39,652 bases of DNA from Candidatus Pelagibacter sp. (GTDB lineage: Bacteria; Pseudomonadota; Alphaproteobacteria; Pelagibacterales; Pelagibacteraceae). Location of the stretch: assembly GCA_028224115.1 (NCBI GenBank), contig JAOIVP010000004.1, forward strand, positions 1 through 39,652. Reading direction: 5' to 3'. A program made the position numbers and the translations under genes. Shown one piece after another: positions 9,124 to 19,944 of this stretch. Each line of letters starts with the position of its first letter. Position 1 is the first letter of the stretch. The notes beneath the pieces were generated by a model, which saw only the letters and a list, made by a program, of their open reading frames with translations, did not search any database and was not told where the DNA came from.

Positions 9124-9462
9124 TTAAATATTCACTATCTTAGAGATTTCTTTTTTTCTACCTAAGCTCCATTTTTTTAATGCAGCTATTATAGGTATTG
9201 CTGATTTTCCAAATTCACTTAATTCATATTCTACGTTCTGAGATCTATTAATAATTTTTACAATTAAACCATCTTTTCTCATTTCATCAAGTTTTCTTAC
9301 CAAAACCTGAGAGCTGATATTAGTTACTGTTTTTTTAAGCTCATTAAATCTTATTTTTTTATTTTCATAGATTCTTCCAATAATAAGTATTTTCCACTTT
9401 CCTCCAATCAATTCCATAGCATTTGAATAAGGACAGGATTTTTTTTGATTAAATTTTTCCAT
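9124..9462 (-). CDS. HxlR-family transcriptional regulator
   Basis: A 112-residue winged-helix regulator. The family signature CPYSNAMELIGGKWKILII occupies residues 10-28, with the conserved N-terminal Cys10 that electrophile- and redox-sensing members such as YodB and HypR use as their switch. The recognition part follows as RFNELKKTVTNISSQVLVRKLDEM. It follows the 89-residue gene by 13 bases on the same strand. Both are divergent from the reductase at 9924, so the likely target is the intergenic region 9746-9923, which contains inverted repeats. Sensing through Cys10 is inference from the family. Confidence 0.88.
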   Translation of the reverse strand: MEKFNQKKSCPYSNAMELIGGKWKILIIGRIYENKKIRFNELKKTVTNISSQVLVRKLDEMRKDGLIVKIINRSQNVEYELSEFGKSAIPIIAALKKWSLGRKKEISKIVNI

Positions 9463-9475
9463 TTTTTTGGTATTG

Positions 9476-9745
9476 TTAATCTTTACAAGTTACTCCAAAT
9501 AAAGTTTCAAATTTAATTCCAGATTCTTGTGCCATTTTTTTAGCCTCTGGATTATCCATGTATTCACGCATAGCATTTGTGTGAGGTATATCAAAAATAG
9601 CATGAACTTTTGTTGGTTTATCTTCCTCATGTCCGATAAAGATTTTTTTTATACCAGCGTTTTCTCTGTTTGAGTTATCACCTAAGATATATACTTTATT
9701 AAATGTATCCCAATTTTCTACTTCCATATTTAATATAAGTTTCAT
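9476..9745 (-). CDS. Small conserved protein, ferredoxin-like dimeric barrel type (function unknown)
   Basis: An 89-residue protein that I cannot assign with confidence. The alternating pattern (KLILNMEVENWDTFNKVY, then KIFIGHEEDKPTKVHAIFDI, then a helix with MREYMDNPEAKKMAQESG) resembles dimeric alpha/beta-barrel proteins such as DUF3764 or monooxygenase-like small proteins. No metal-binding or catalytic set stands out. There is an AGGAGA-type ribosome binding site a few bases before the ATG. It is first in a two-gene unit with the HxlR regulator, which suggests a role in the response that regulator controls. Confidence 0.7.
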   Translation of the reverse strand: MKLILNMEVENWDTFNKVYILGDNSNRENAGIKKIFIGHEEDKPTKVHAIFDIPHTNAMREYMDNPEAKKMAQESGIKFETLFGVTCKD

Positions 9746-9806
9746 ATTTCTCCTTTTTTAATCAAATATATATTTTTTTATCACTTTAGTAAGGTAATAA
9801 CAAAAA

Positions 9807-9818
9807 ATGACCAGTCAT
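9807..9818. promoter_or_regulatory. Candidate HxlR operator 1 (inverted repeat)
   Basis: ATGAC-CA-GTCAT is a perfect 5+5 inverted repeat with a two-base spacer, centred between 9812 and 9813. It lies in the gap between the HxlR unit and the divergent reductase. HxlR regulators usually bind short dyads next to their own and divergent genes. Assignment is by position and symmetry only. Confidence 0.4.
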
Positions 9819-9837
9819 AATTTAAGTAACTTTGAAG

Positions 9838-9847
9838 TGACTAGTAA
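9838..9847. promoter_or_regulatory. Candidate HxlR operator 2 (imperfect copy)
   Basis: TGACTAGTAA is an imperfect copy of the core of the dyad at 9807-9818 (TGACCAGTCA), differing at two of ten positions. The centres are exactly 30 bases apart, about three helical turns, so the same face of the DNA would be presented. A looser related sequence, TCACTTTAGTAA, lies at 9781-9792. Confidence 0.35.
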
Positions 9848-9923
9848 GCTTAAAATTAGTTGATAAAAGATTATTTATGTTCATATGTACCAAAACATAA
9901 ATTTAATTAAAAGGACCAACAAA

Positions 9924-10946
9924 ATGTCAAATAAAGTATTATTAACTGGAATAAGCGGATGGATTGCAAAACATACTGCAATAGAATTATTAAATGCAGG
10001 ATATGAAGTTTTAGGAACAGTTAGAAATAAGGAACTTATTAATCAAACTAAAGAAACTATTGGCAAATATGCATCAACTGAAAAATTGTCATTTGCTGAA
10101 TTGGACCTTTTAAAAGATGATGGATGGAATGAAGCTGCTCAAGGGTGTAAATATATAATGCATATTGCTTCACCTTTTCCTTACAAAGTTTCAAATGATA
10201 GAGATAGTTTATTGGCACCTGCTGTAGATGGAACGTTAAGAGTTTTAAAGGCTGGTATTAATGCAAATGTAGAACAGATAATTAAAACTTCTTCGATTGT
10301 TGCAATGTTTAGAAAACCAAACAGAAGTAACCCTTATACATTTGGAGAAAATGATTGGACAGATGAAAATTGGACAGAAGGGGTAACTGACTACTTTTTA
10401 TCAAAAACAAAAGCTGAAAGACTTGCTTGGGAATTTATGAATAGCAAGGGATTAAAAAATAAGTTTACTACTATTTGTCCTGGGGGAGTTTTTGGTGATG
10501 CACTAGATAAAAAAGGAGGAACTTCAATTGAATATGTTAGACAGTTTCTAAAAGGCAAATTTCCTGCAGCACCTAAGTGGGGAGTTTTAATTTCTGACGT
10601 AAAGGATATAGCAAAAGCACACGTTGCTTGTATTGGCAATGATAATGTTGGTGGACGAAGATTAATTGTAGGTAAAGAAGTAAAAACACTAATTGAGCTA
10701 TCTCAAATAATGGCTGAAGCAATGCCAGAATATGCAAAAAAACTTCCAAAAAAACATCTTCCAAATTTTATGGTTAAATTGTTTAGCTACTTGGACTCGA
10801 GTGCAAAAACAATGATTCCAGACCTTGAGATCACAATGCAAACTGACACAAGTTATGCTGAAGAATTATTGGGATTAAAATTTAATCCTGCAAAAGGATG
10901 TATATCTGAAACTGCTAAATCTGTTGTAAGATTAGGATTAGTTTAA
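9924..10946 (+). CDS. NAD(P)-dependent epimerase/dehydratase, dihydroflavonol-4-reductase-like
   Basis: An extended short-chain dehydrogenase of 340 residues. The nucleotide-binding site TGISGWIAKH is close to the N-terminus, HIASPF follows the fourth strand, and the catalytic YFLSK (Tyr-x-x-x-Lys) is near the middle. ICPGGVFGDAL is the typical downstream turn. It most resembles the dihydroflavonol reductase, cinnamoyl-CoA reductase and aldehyde reductase group; the substrate is unknown. I place the start at ATG 9924 because AAGGA (9911-9915) lies eight bases before it; an in-frame ATG at 9885 would add 13 residues of unlikely sequence. It is divergent from the HxlR unit and probably regulated by it. 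Confidence 0.85.
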   Translation: MSNKVLLTGISGWIAKHTAIELLNAGYEVLGTVRNKELINQTKETIGKYASTEKLSFAELDLLKDDGWNEAAQGCKYIMHIASPFPYKVSNDRDSLLAPAVDGTLRVLKAGINANVEQIIKTSSIVAMFRKPNRSNPYTFGENDWTDENWTEGVTDYFLSKTKAERLAWEFMNSKGLKNKFTTICPGGVFGDALDKKGGTSIEYVRQFLKGKFPAAPKWGVLISDVKDIAKAHVACIGNDNVGGRRLIVGKEVKTLIELSQIMAEAMPEYAKKLPKKHLPNFMVKLFSYLDSSAKTMIPDLEITMQTDTSYAEELLGLKFNPAKGCISETAKSVVRLGLV

Positions 10947-11594
10947 AACTAATTCAGCTATTTCATTCGACTCGAAGATATTTTTTTCCAAGTTTTCATT
11001 TGCAGTCTTAATCATTGCTTTTGCAACAGTTGCTGAATGAATGGGTTTCATTTTCTTTAGAGGCCCTAAAAACAAAGGTGATAATAGTTTAAATACAAAA
11101 ATTCCTATTTTCTCGCCTACTCTCTTTTCTTTTCTATCACCCAATAGAAAAGAAGGTCTCATAATTCCAAGCTTTGGAAAATTAAGCCTTTTTAACTCTT
11201 CTTCTACTTCTCCCTTGAATTTTAAATAATCTCCTGAACTTTTTGGATCTGCATAACCAGATGAGACAAATACGAATGAATTTACTGAGTTTGATTTTGC
11301 TATTTGAGCAATTTGTTTTGGAACCTCAAGCTCTACTTTCTTATATTCATTTTTATCTGGTGAATTTTTTTTTGTAGTACCAATACAAAAGAAACAATCA
11401 TCCCCCTTAATATCTTCTTTATGATTTTCTAAATTATTAAAATCTGTTTGAATAATTTCGATCTTTGGATCGCTTATATCTATTGATGAACGAACAAATA
11501 ACTTAATGTTAGAATAGTTATTATTGCTAATTAATTGATTTAAAAGATGATTTCCAACTAGCCCAGATGCTCCAAATAATAAGGCTGTTTTCAC
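10938..11594 (-). CDS. NAD(P)-binding Rossmann protein, TIP30/HTATIP2-like
   Basis: A 218-residue atypical SDR. The dinucleotide-binding motif GASGLVGNHL is at residues 8-17, FVFVSSGYADP carries the usual mid-strand serine, and YLKFKGEVEEEL holds a Tyr-x-x-x-Lys. IMRPSFLLGDR follows, as in HTATIP2-type oxidoreductases. The reaction is unknown. The gene ends nine bases inside the convergent reductase gene and starts three bases after the end of the aspartate aminotransferase gene, so it is probably transcribed behind that gene. No special regulation is visible. Confidence 0.8.
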   Translation of the reverse strand: MKTALLFGASGLVGNHLLNQLISNNNYSNIKLFVRSSIDISDPKIEIIQTDFNNLENHKEDIKGDDCFFCIGTTKKNSPDKNEYKKVELEVPKQIAQIAKSNSVNSFVFVSSGYADPKSSGDYLKFKGEVEEELKRLNFPKLGIMRPSFLLGDRKEKRVGEKIGIFVFKLLSPLFLGPLKKMKPIHSATVAKAMIKTANENLEKNIFESNEIAELVLN

Positions 11595-11597
11595 TTC

Positions 11598-12797
<1,200 letters not shown>

Positions 12798-12820
12798 TTA
12801 ATCTACTAGTTTTATAAATA

Positions 12821-14992
12821 ATGCAGAATACTTATCAAGATTTAATTACAGCTGTGCAGAATAAAAATCCTGCAATAAGCCCTAAGCTAGAGGGTGGAAG
12901 AAAATTTCAAATGAAAACTGATTTTAAGCCTGCAGGCGACCAACCTGAAGCAATTAAACAATTGGTTAATGGCGCAAATAAAGATCAATTAAGTCAGGTA
13001 TTACTGGGTGTAACTGGATCTGGAAAAACGTTTACGATGGCAAAAGTAATTGAGAAAACTAATAGACCAGCATTAATTCTTGCACCCAACAAAACATTAG
13101 CAGCTCAACTGTATGGAGAAATGAAATCCTTTTTTCCAGATAATGCAGTTGAATATTTTGTATCTTACTATGATTACTATACGCCAGAAGCATATGTTCC
13201 ACGATCGGACACTTATATTGAAAAGGAAGCATCAATAAATGAACAAATCGATCGAATGCGTCACTCAGCAACAAGATCACTTCTTGAGCGTGATGATGTT
13301 ATCATTGTATCAAGTGTCTCTTGTATTTATGGATTAGGCTCTGTTGAAGCTTACAGTAAGATGACTTTAAGCTTAAAGGCTAATTATGATTATAACAGAG
13401 AAGAATTAATAAAATCATTAGTAGCACTTCAGTATAAAAGAAATGATCAAAATTTTTATCGAGGAACTTTTAGAGCCAGAGGTGAATATCTTGAAATTTT
13501 TCCATCTCATTTAGAAGATCGTGCTTGGAGATTAAGTTTATTTGGAGATAAGTTAGAAAAAATAGAAGAATTTGATCCATTAACAGGAGATTTGGTAAAT
13601 GAACTTGATGTTATTAAAGTTTATGCAAATAGTCACTACATCACTCCAAAACCAACAATTGAGCAAGCTATAATTAAAATTAAAAGAGAATTAGAAGCAA
13701 CATTAAAAAAATTCAAAGAACAAAATAAATTACTCGAGGCGCAAAGATTAGAGGAGAGAACTAAATTTGATTTAGAAATGATCGAAGCAACCGGTTCTTG
13801 TGCTGGAATTGAAAACTACTCAAGGTTTTTATCTGGTAGAAAACCAGGTGAGCCCCCTCCTACTCTATTTGAATATTTCCCTGATAATACTTTAATTTTT
13901 GTTGATGAATGTCACGTAACAGTTCCTCAGTTAAATGGAATGTACAAAGGAGATAGATCTAGAAAAAGTAATCTTGCAGAATATGGGTTTAGATTACCTT
14001 CTTGTATGGATAATAGACCACTTAAATTTGAAGAATGGGATGCAATGCGAACTCAAACTGTTTTTGTATCAGCAACACCAGGTCCTTGGGAGTTAAAACA
14101 AACAAAAAATAAATATGTAGAACAAGTTATTAGACCAACAGGATTGATAGATCCTCCGGTAGAAATAAAGCCTGCTAAAAACCAAGTTGATGATTTGATG
14201 CATGAATGTGTAAAAGTAATCAATAACAACTACAGAGTACTGGTAACTACCTTAACAAAAAAAATGGCTGAAGACTTAACAGAATACCTTCATGAAAATG
14301 GTATTAAAGTGAGATATATGCACTCTGATATCGACACCTTGGAGCGTATAGAAATCATGAGAGATCTAAGACTAGGTGTGTTTGATGTTTTGGTTGGAAT
14401 TAATCTTTTAAGAGAAGGACTTGATATACCTGAGTGTGCATTAGTTGGAATTTTAGATGCAGACAAGGAAGGGTTTTTAAGATCAGAAACTTCATTAATA
14501 CAAACAATTGGAAGAGCTGCTAGAAATCTAGATGGTAGAGTTATTCTTTACGCAGATAAAGAAACTAAAAGTATTAAAAATGCAATTAAAGAAACAGATA
14601 GAAGAAGATCTATTCAGGTTGCTTATAACAAAAAACACAAAATTGATGCAACCAGCATTAAAAAAGAAATTGGTGATGTTTTAGAGAGTGTCTATGAAAA
14701 AGATTACGTCAAAGTTGGAACTGATGAAAATATAGGTGGAAATCTTAAAAAACACCTAAAGGCTCTTAATAAGAGAATGAAAGAATCTGCCACTAACCTT
14801 GAATTTGAAGAAGCTGCAAAAATTAGAGATGAAATTAGAAAACTAGAGGCTTCTGAACTAGAAATTACTTTAAATCCAAAGGTAAAAAAATATAGTTCTA
14901 AAAATAAAATTTATCCAAAAGGTAGATCCACAATGGGACTACCGGGTACAAGAGCACAAAAAGGTAAAAAAAAATGGAAGCAAATAAAATAA
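12821..14992 (+). CDS. uvrB: Excinuclease ABC subunit B
   Basis: Damage-verifying helicase-like subunit of nucleotide excision repair. Walker A GVTGSGKT is at 63-70; the beta-hairpin region [12 protein letters not shown] and the DEAD-like VDECHV follow. The C-terminal helicase domain contains [25 protein letters not shown] and the motif VI sequence QTIGRAARN. The UVR domain [15 protein letters not shown] is near the end, the contact for UvrC. A full-length 723-residue protein. About 30 residues precede the usual UvrB start. It overlaps the next gene by 19 bases and begins a run that also includes uvrC. Confidence 0.97.
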   Translation: MQNTYQDLITAVQNKNPAISPKLEGGRKFQMKTDFKPAGDQPEAIKQLVNGANKDQLSQVLLGVTGSGKTFTMAKVIEKTNRPALILAPNKTLAAQLYGEMKSFFPDNAVEYFVSYYDYYTPEAYVPRSDTYIEKEASINEQIDRMRHSATRSLLERDDVIIVSSVSCIYGLGSVEAYSKMTLSLKANYDYNREELIKSLVALQYKRNDQNFYRGTFRARGEYLEIFPSHLEDRAWRLSLFGDKLEKIEEFDPLTGDLVNELDVIKVYANSHYITPKPTIEQAIIKIKRELEATLKKFKEQNKLLEAQRLEERTKFDLEMIEATGSCAGIENYSRFLSGRKPGEPPPTLFEYFPDNTLIFVDECHVTVPQLNGMYKGDRSRKSNLAEYGFRLPSCMDNRPLKFEEWDAMRTQTVFVSATPGPWELKQTKNKYVEQVIRPTGLIDPPVEIKPAKNQVDDLMHECVKVINNNYRVLVTTLTKKMAEDLTEYLHENGIKVRYMHSDIDTLERIEIMRDLRLGVFDVLVGINLLREGLDIPECALVGILDADKEGFLRSETSLIQTIGRAARNLDGRVILYADKETKSIKNAIKETDRRRSIQVAYNKKHKIDATSIKKEIGDVLESVYEKDYVKVGTDENIGGNLKKHLKALNKRMKESATNLEFEEAAKIRDEIRKLEASELEITLNPKVKKYSSKNKIYPKGRSTMGLPGTRAQKGKKKWKQIK

Positions 14993-15726
14993 TAATTACC
15001 GGGGGTGCTACTAGAATTGGTGCCGCAATTGCAAAAAAATTATCTGGTCCCAATAAAGAAATATTAATCCATTATAATAAATCAAAATCTAAAGCTGAAA
15101 GCTTAAAGAAAGAATTAGAAAAAAATGGCACTAAAATTTACTTAGTTAAGGGAGATTTAAGTAAAGAAGTTGATGTTAATAAAATAGTCAAATATGCAAA
15201 ATCAAAATTAAAAAATTTTGATTGTTTGATTAACAATGCATCGCTATTTGAAAATGATAAATTAGAAAATTTTACCACTGATAGTTGGGGCAAACATTTA
15301 AGAACAAATTTAAGAACACCTGCATTATTGTCTAAAGAATTTGCAAAAAATATTAAAGGCAAGAATAACAATATTATTAATATTATTGATCAAAGAGTAT
15401 TTAAGCTCACTCCTTTTTTCTTTTCTTACACAATAAGTAAAACTGGCCTTTATACTTTAACTAAAACTACTGCCATGAGCCTTGCTCCTAATATAAGAGT
15501 TAATGGGATAGCTCCTGGTCCAACCATTAAAAATAAAAGACAAAGTGATAAACACTTTAAAAAACAGTATTTAGCAACCCCTTTGAGAAAACAAGTGGAT
15601 GTAAATGAAATTTGTAATGCAGTTGACTTTTTTATCAAAAACAGTTCAATTACAGGACAAGTGTTAGCAATAGATAGTGGTCAAAATTTAAATTGGCAAA
15701 CACCAGATGTAATTGGAAAAGAATGA
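14974..15726 (+). CDS. folM: Pteridine reductase-like SDR (FolM/PTR1 type)
   Basis: A 250-residue short-chain dehydrogenase. Three features separate it from ordinary SDRs. The cofactor motif is TGGATRIG (9-16), the TGxxxRxG form with Arg that marks pteridine reductases. The catalytic Ser position holds Asp139. Tyr152 and Lys156 follow at spacings of 13 and 4, the same as the Asp181/Tyr194/Lys198 triad of Leishmania PTR1. NNAS is at 87-90. Such enzymes reduce dihydrobiopterin or dihydromonapterin and often dihydrofolate with NADPH. It overlaps the following folB by four bases (ATGA), which supports a folate or pterin role. Whether it serves as the main dihydrofolate reductase depends on whether folA exists elsewhere. 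Confidence 0.8.
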   Translation: MEANKIIITGGATRIGAAIAKKLSGPNKEILIHYNKSKSKAESLKKELEKNGTKIYLVKGDLSKEVDVNKIVKYAKSKLKNFDCLINNASLFENDKLENFTTDSWGKHLRTNLRTPALLSKEFAKNIKGKNNNIINIIDQRVFKLTPFFFSYTISKTGLYTLTKTTAMSLAPNIRVNGIAPGPTIKNKRQSDKHFKKQYLATPLRKQVDVNEICNAVDFFIKNSSITGQVLAIDSGQNLNWQTPDVIGKE

Positions 15727-16148
15727 AAAAAAATAATTTAAAGATTGTAAAAATAGATAAAAATAAAAGTCTTTTTAATTATGAAAAAAAAATTCTTATT
15801 AAAGAACTAATTTTAGATTTAAAACTTGGTTATTATGATTTTGAGAAAGAAAAACCTCAAAAAGTAAAATTTAGCCTTGAAATTGACTATGAGGATAAAA
15901 AACCGACAAGTGATAAAGATATCAAATCTATTGTCAATTATGGGCAGGTAGTAAAATTAATCAAAAAGCTTACTAAAAATAAGCATTATAATTTTTTAGA
16001 AACACTTGCAGAAGATGTTTTTGATGTGCTTTTTAAAGACAAGCGTATTGCCAAAATAATGCTGCAAATAGAAAAACTAGAGATATTAAAAGAATGTACT
16101 TCTGTTGGTATCCAAATTACCAAAAAAAGAAGTCATGAAGAGCTCTGA
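15723..16148 (+). CDS. folB: Dihydroneopterin aldolase family protein
   Basis: A small 141-residue protein of the FolB (dihydroneopterin aldolase/epimerase) tunnelling fold, acting in the pterin branch of folate synthesis. Recognised parts are [20 protein letters not shown], the strand-turn with [11 protein letters not shown] (Tyr for substrate contact), FLETLAEDV with the conserved Glu, and the closing VGIQITKK. A basic N-terminal extension of about 20 residues precedes the fold. The ATG overlaps the preceding stop as ATGA; a further upstream start at 15693 would sit inside the SDR gene and is unlikely. It overlaps uvrC by 14 bases. Confidence 0.85.
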   Translation: MKKNNLKIVKIDKNKSLFNYEKKILIKELILDLKLGYYDFEKEKPQKVKFSLEIDYEDKKPTSDKDIKSIVNYGQVVKLIKKLTKNKHYNFLETLAEDVFDVLFKDKRIAKIMLQIEKLEILKECTSVGIQITKKRSHEEL

Positions 16149-17970
16149 ACTTGGAAAAGAAGTAATAAAAAAAGAGCTTCCATTAATTCCTAAAAGTCCT
16201 GGTGTTTACCGAATGCTTAATCACAAAGATGATATTCTATATGTCGGTAAAGCTAAAAATTTACCTAATAGATTAAAAAGTTATGTTTCTGAAAAAAATC
16301 ACATCATTCGAACAGAGAGAATGCTATCTCAGACTTTTAAAATTGAAATCACAACTACCGCAAATGAAAGTGAGGCTTTACTTTTAGAAGCTAATTTAAT
16401 CAAAAAACATAAACCAAAATTTAATATTTTACTTAAAGACGATAAATCATTTCCTTTCATATTTATTGGAGAAAAGGAGCAATGGCCAAGAGTAATGAAG
16501 CATAGAGGTAAAAAAGAAAAAGAAGGGTTTTATTTTGGTCCTTTTGCATCCGCAGGTACTGCCAACTGGACAATTAAAATGCTCCAAAAAATATTTCAGC
16601 TAAGAGTTTGTGATGATGGAACTTTTAAAAATAGAAAAAGACCATGTATACTGTATCAAATTAAAAGATGTTCTGGACCATGTGTTGGTTACATAGATAA
16701 ATCTGATTATAAAAAAACAGTAGATCAAGCAATTCAATTTGTATCCGGTAAATCAAGAGATATACAAAAAAATCTTTCTAAAGAAATGGAGGCTGCTAGT
16801 GATGAACTCGATTTTGAAAAAGCTTCAATTTATAGGGATAGAATAAAATCTTTAAATATAATTCAATCCTCTCAAAGAATTAATGAAGCAAACTTAGTTG
16901 ATGCTGATGTAATTGCTGGGTACAAAGAATCTGGCAAAGCTTGTATTCAAGTATTTTTTTATAGATCAAAACAAAATTGGGGTAATCAAGCATACTTTCC
17001 TAAACACGATCCTGATCAAGATGTATCAGAAATCATGTCTTCTTTCTTAATGCAATTTTATGAAAATAAAACTGTTCCTAAGTTAGTTATTATCAACAGC
17101 GATATAAAAGATAAGAAACTAATAGAAGAAACTTTGAGTAAAAAAGAAGGAAATACTATCTCTATCAATACAGCTAAAAAGGGAACAAAAGCAAAAGTCG
17201 TGGCAATGGCTGAAAAAAATGCAAAGGAGTCATTAAACAGAAAGCTTTATGAAACAAATAATAATAAAAATTTATTCGAGGGAGTTGCTAAAAAATTCAA
17301 TCTAAAAAGTTCTATCAACTTAGTTGAAGTTTATGACAATAGTCATATTTCAGGAACAAACAGTGTTGGGGCCATGGTTACTTTTGGAAACGAAGGTTTT
17401 GTTAAAAAGAGATATCGAAAGTTTGATATTAAAACAAAAGGAGCTGAGCAAGATGATTTTGCTATGCTTAAAGAAGTTTTATCTAGAAGGTTTAAAAGGG
17501 CAATTTTAGAAAAAGGAAATTATTTAACGCTTCCAGATTTAATTCTAATTGATGGTGGAAAGGGGCAATATTCCTCAGCTAAAGAGGTGTTAGATGAATT
17601 GGGTCTTCATGATCTCCCTATGATTGCTATTGCGAAAGGTAAATTTAGAAATAGTGGAGATGAAACGTTTTTCTACAATGGTAAAAGCTTTAAATTTGAA
17701 AAAAATGATCCAACTTTATTCTTCATGCAAAGACTTAGAGACGAAGCGCATAGATTTGCAATCACCTCTCATAGAGCCAAAAGAGCAAAAGGATTATCAA
17801 AATCATTGCTAGACCAAATCGATGGCATTGGAGCTATTAGAAAAAGAGCATTATTAAACCATTTTGGTTCAGCTAGATCTGTTGAGTCAGCTAGTTTTGA
17901 TGAGATAAAATCTGTAGAAGGTGTTGAAGAAAAAGTTGCAAAAAAGATATATAACTTTTTTCACGAATAA
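16135..17970 (+). CDS. uvrC: Excinuclease ABC subunit C
   Basis: Dual-incision nuclease of nucleotide excision repair. The N-terminal GIY-YIG domain shows SPGVYRML and [10 protein letters not shown]. The Cys-containing middle and the UVR motif [14 protein letters not shown] bind UvrB, and the RNase H-like domain includes [11 protein letters not shown] and [10 protein letters not shown]. Two helix-hairpin-helix motifs close the protein. At 611 residues it is full length. I prefer ATG 16135 to an in-frame TTG at 16105, because the ATG fits the family start. It overlaps folB by 14 bases and is followed two bases later by pgsA, so it belongs to the uvrB-folM-folB-uvrC-pgsA run. Confidence 0.96.
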   Translation: MKSSELGKEVIKKELPLIPKSPGVYRMLNHKDDILYVGKAKNLPNRLKSYVSEKNHIIRTERMLSQTFKIEITTTANESEALLLEANLIKKHKPKFNILLKDDKSFPFIFIGEKEQWPRVMKHRGKKEKEGFYFGPFASAGTANWTIKMLQKIFQLRVCDDGTFKNRKRPCILYQIKRCSGPCVGYIDKSDYKKTVDQAIQFVSGKSRDIQKNLSKEMEAASDELDFEKASIYRDRIKSLNIIQSSQRINEANLVDADVIAGYKESGKACIQVFFYRSKQNWGNQAYFPKHDPDQDVSEIMSSFLMQFYENKTVPKLVIINSDIKDKKLIEETLSKKEGNTISINTAKKGTKAKVVAMAEKNAKESLNRKLYETNNNKNLFEGVAKKFNLKSSINLVEVYDNSHISGTNSVGAMVTFGNEGFVKKRYRKFDIKTKGAEQDDFAMLKEVLSRRFKRAILEKGNYLTLPDLILIDGGKGQYSSAKEVLDELGLHDLPMIAIAKGKFRNSGDETFFYNGKSFKFEKNDPTLFFMQRLRDEAHRFAITSHRAKRAKGLSKSLLDQIDGIGAIRKRALLNHFGSARSVESASFDEIKSVEGVEEKVAKKIYNFFHE

Positions 17971-17972
17971 TT

Positions 17973-18557
17973 ATGCTTAAAAAAATTCCAAATATATTAA
18001 CAATCGGACGAATTATAATTGTCCCTTTCTTTGTCTTAGCTTTTTATCTACCTGGTTTTTATGGAGATTTAACTGCATTAATATTATTTATAGTAGCTTC
18101 ATTCACTGATTTTTTAGATGGAATGTTAGCTCGAATGCTTGGGGAGGAGTCTAAATTAGGAGAGTTATTAGACCCAATTGCAGATAAAATTATTGTTGCC
18201 ACAGCTTTAATCTTATTAGTAATGGATGGCACCATTAGACATTATGAAGTTATAGCAGCAATAATTATTCTTACTCGCGAGATTTTAATTTCAGGATTAA
18301 GAGAATTTTTAGCTAAAGGACAAATAAAACTTCCAGTATCTAATCTTGCAAAATTAAAAACTGTTTTACAAATGGTATCAATTGCTTTTTTACTTTCAGG
18401 GGATACAGGAAATAAGATTATAAACTTTCAAGATTATAATGCTCAAACAATTGGAATAATACTTCTTTGGCTTTCTGCATTTTTAACTCTTTTCACTGGT
18501 TACGATTACATTCGTAAAGGAATTGATCACGCAATATCAGAGGACAATAAAGATTAA
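17973..18557 (+). CDS. pgsA: CDP-diacylglycerol--glycerol-3-phosphate 3-phosphatidyltransferase
   Basis: Membrane enzyme that makes phosphatidylglycerol phosphate from CDP-diacylglycerol. The CDP-alcohol phosphotransferase motif DGx2ARx8Gx3Dx3D is complete between residues 49 and 71, with both terminal aspartates. Several hydrophobic segments (about 10-30, 32-47, 70-85, 90-105 and the C-terminal half) fit the expected membrane topology. Length of 194 residues is normal. It follows uvrC by two bases. Its stop TAA overlaps the ilvE stop in one TTAA, leaving no room for a terminator between the two convergent genes. Confidence 0.94.
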   Translation: MLKKIPNILTIGRIIIVPFFVLAFYLPGFYGDLTALILFIVASFTDFLDGMLARMLGEESKLGELLDPIADKIIVATALILLVMDGTIRHYEVIAAIIILTREILISGLREFLAKGQIKLPVSNLAKLKTVLQMVSIAFLLSGDTGNKIINFQDYNAQTIGIILLWLSAFLTLFTGYDYIRKGIDHAISEDNKD

Positions 18558-19435
18558 GCTGCTTTTTTCTTTCTTACCAAGGCTTGATAACTTTCATTTA
18601 AATCAATAATAGTTTTGCATACTTTAAATTGATTTTGCGCAATACAAGACACTGGAGTGACTTCTGCAGCTGTACCAGTTAAAAAACATCCAATAAAGTT
18701 AGAAAGTTCTGATGGATTTATTTTTCTTTCATGAACTTTTATACCTTTGGATTTTGCTATCTCGATTACTGTTCTTCTTGTTATTCCGTCTAAAAAAGAA
18801 TCTGGAATAGGTGTGTGAATTTCTCCATTTTTATCTTTGAAAAAAATATTTGCGCCAGTTGCTTCTGCAACATTTCCATCGTGATCTAACATTAAAGAGT
18901 CAGTGTAACCTTCTTTTTCTGCTTCATGTTTTGATAAAGTGCAGATCATGTAAAGACCAGAAGCTTTTGTATCCCATGGAATTGTATTTGGAGCAGGTCT
19001 TCGCCAATTTGAAATATTTAGTTTTATCCCTTCCACTTTAAGTTTTGGATCAAAATAAGAACCCCATTCCCAAGTAGCAATAGCAACATGAATTTTTGTT
19101 TGTTGAGCAGAAATTGCCATCATTTCACTTCCTCTCCAAATAGTAGGTCTTACATATCCATTTTCTACATTTTGAACTGAAATAATTTTATTACAGGCAT
19201 CATTGATTTCTTTTTCAGAATAAGGAATTGTCATGCCCATTCTTTTTGCTGAATAAAAAAGTCTTGAAGTGTGTTCCTCTAATTTAAATATTGAGCCATC
19301 GTAAACTCTCTCCCCTTCAAAAACACAACTAGCATAGTGAAGCCCATGATTTAAAACATGTATCTTAGCATCAGCCCAATCAACTAGCTCACTATTATAC
19401 CAAATTTTTCCAGTTTTTTTATCGTACGGTACCAT
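18554..19435 (-). CDS. ilvE: Branched-chain amino acid aminotransferase
   Basis: Fold type IV PLP enzyme for the last step of valine, leucine and isoleucine synthesis. HGLHYASCVFEGERVY (about 30-45) is the substrate-pocket segment, Lys157 in WDTKASG binds PLP, and Glu191 in VAEATGANIFF is the cofactor-pyridine contact. PDSFLDGITRRTVIEIA is the conserved C-terminal phosphate region. At 293 residues it has normal length. It is divergent from the MarR-type regulator over 71 bases, an arrangement I recall as repeated in alphaproteobacteria, and could share regulation with it. Confidence 0.93.
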   Translation of the reverse strand: MVPYDKKTGKIWYNSELVDWADAKIHVLNHGLHYASCVFEGERVYDGSIFKLEEHTSRLFYSAKRMGMTIPYSEKEINDACNKIISVQNVENGYVRPTIWRGSEMMAISAQQTKIHVAIATWEWGSYFDPKLKVEGIKLNISNWRRPAPNTIPWDTKASGLYMICTLSKHEAEKEGYTDSLMLDHDGNVAEATGANIFFKDKNGEIHTPIPDSFLDGITRRTVIEIAKSKGIKVHERKINPSELSNFIGCFLTGTAAEVTPVSCIAQNQFKVCKTIIDLNESYQALVRKKKAA

Positions 19436-19506
19436 GTATGAAATTTTTTAAATTATAAGTGAAAATTATCTTTGTATCTTTAATATGTCAATATAACTTA
19501 CCTATA

Positions 19507-19944
19507 ATGAAAGAACTTTTATATTTAAAAGATGAACAGCTAAAAGATTTAATTGAAAAATTATTTGTTAGCTACAGAGAAACATTTTCAGACTCAAAAA
19601 AAGTATTAGAGAGGTATTCTATTGGTTTAGCTCATCATAAGGTTATTCATTTATTGTCTATGTACCAAGGTATTTCAATTTCTGAGCTTTTAAAGAGGTT
19701 AAAAGTAACAAAACAAAGCCTCAATAGAGTTCTTAAAGATTTAATTAAATTAGAAATAGTAACTTTTAAAAAAAATGATCAAGACACTAGAGTGAAGCAT
19801 ATTTTTTTAAATGATAAAGGAAAAAAAATATTTAATGAAATTTTCAATTTACAAAAAAAAAGGATTTACAATGCATTACTTAATTCGAGTTCAGAGGAAG
19901 TAATCAATTTTGATAATGTTTTAAGTAAAATTATAAATGGATAA
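19507..19944 (+). CDS. petP: MarR-family regulator, PetP-like
   Basis: A 145-residue winged-helix protein. The DNA-binding part is ISISELLKRLKVTKQSLNRVLKDLI (middle), followed by the wing with DTRVKHIFLNDKGKK, where the DxR and LT/LND-x-G pattern is typical of MarR proteins. I chose ATG 19507; a GTG at 19459 would add 16 hydrophobic residues that do not match the family. Its last eight bases overlap the response-regulator gene. A MarR-type gene directly before an OmpR-type gene matches the petP-petR pair that in Rhodobacter capsulatus is needed for cytochrome bc1 production; the name rests on that synteny. Confidence 0.78.
   Translation: MKELLYLKDEQLKDLIEKLFVSYRETFSDSKKVLERYSIGLAHHKVIHLLSMYQGISISELLKRLKVTKQSLNRVLKDLIKLEIVTFKKNDQDTRVKHIFLNDKGKKIFNEIFNLQKKRIYNALLNSSSEEVINFDNVLSKIING

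Noticed and set aside
9885..9923. ATG 9885 as start of the divergent reductase
   Set aside because: The next ATG (9924) has a good AAGGA at proper spacing and begins at the family's usual position.
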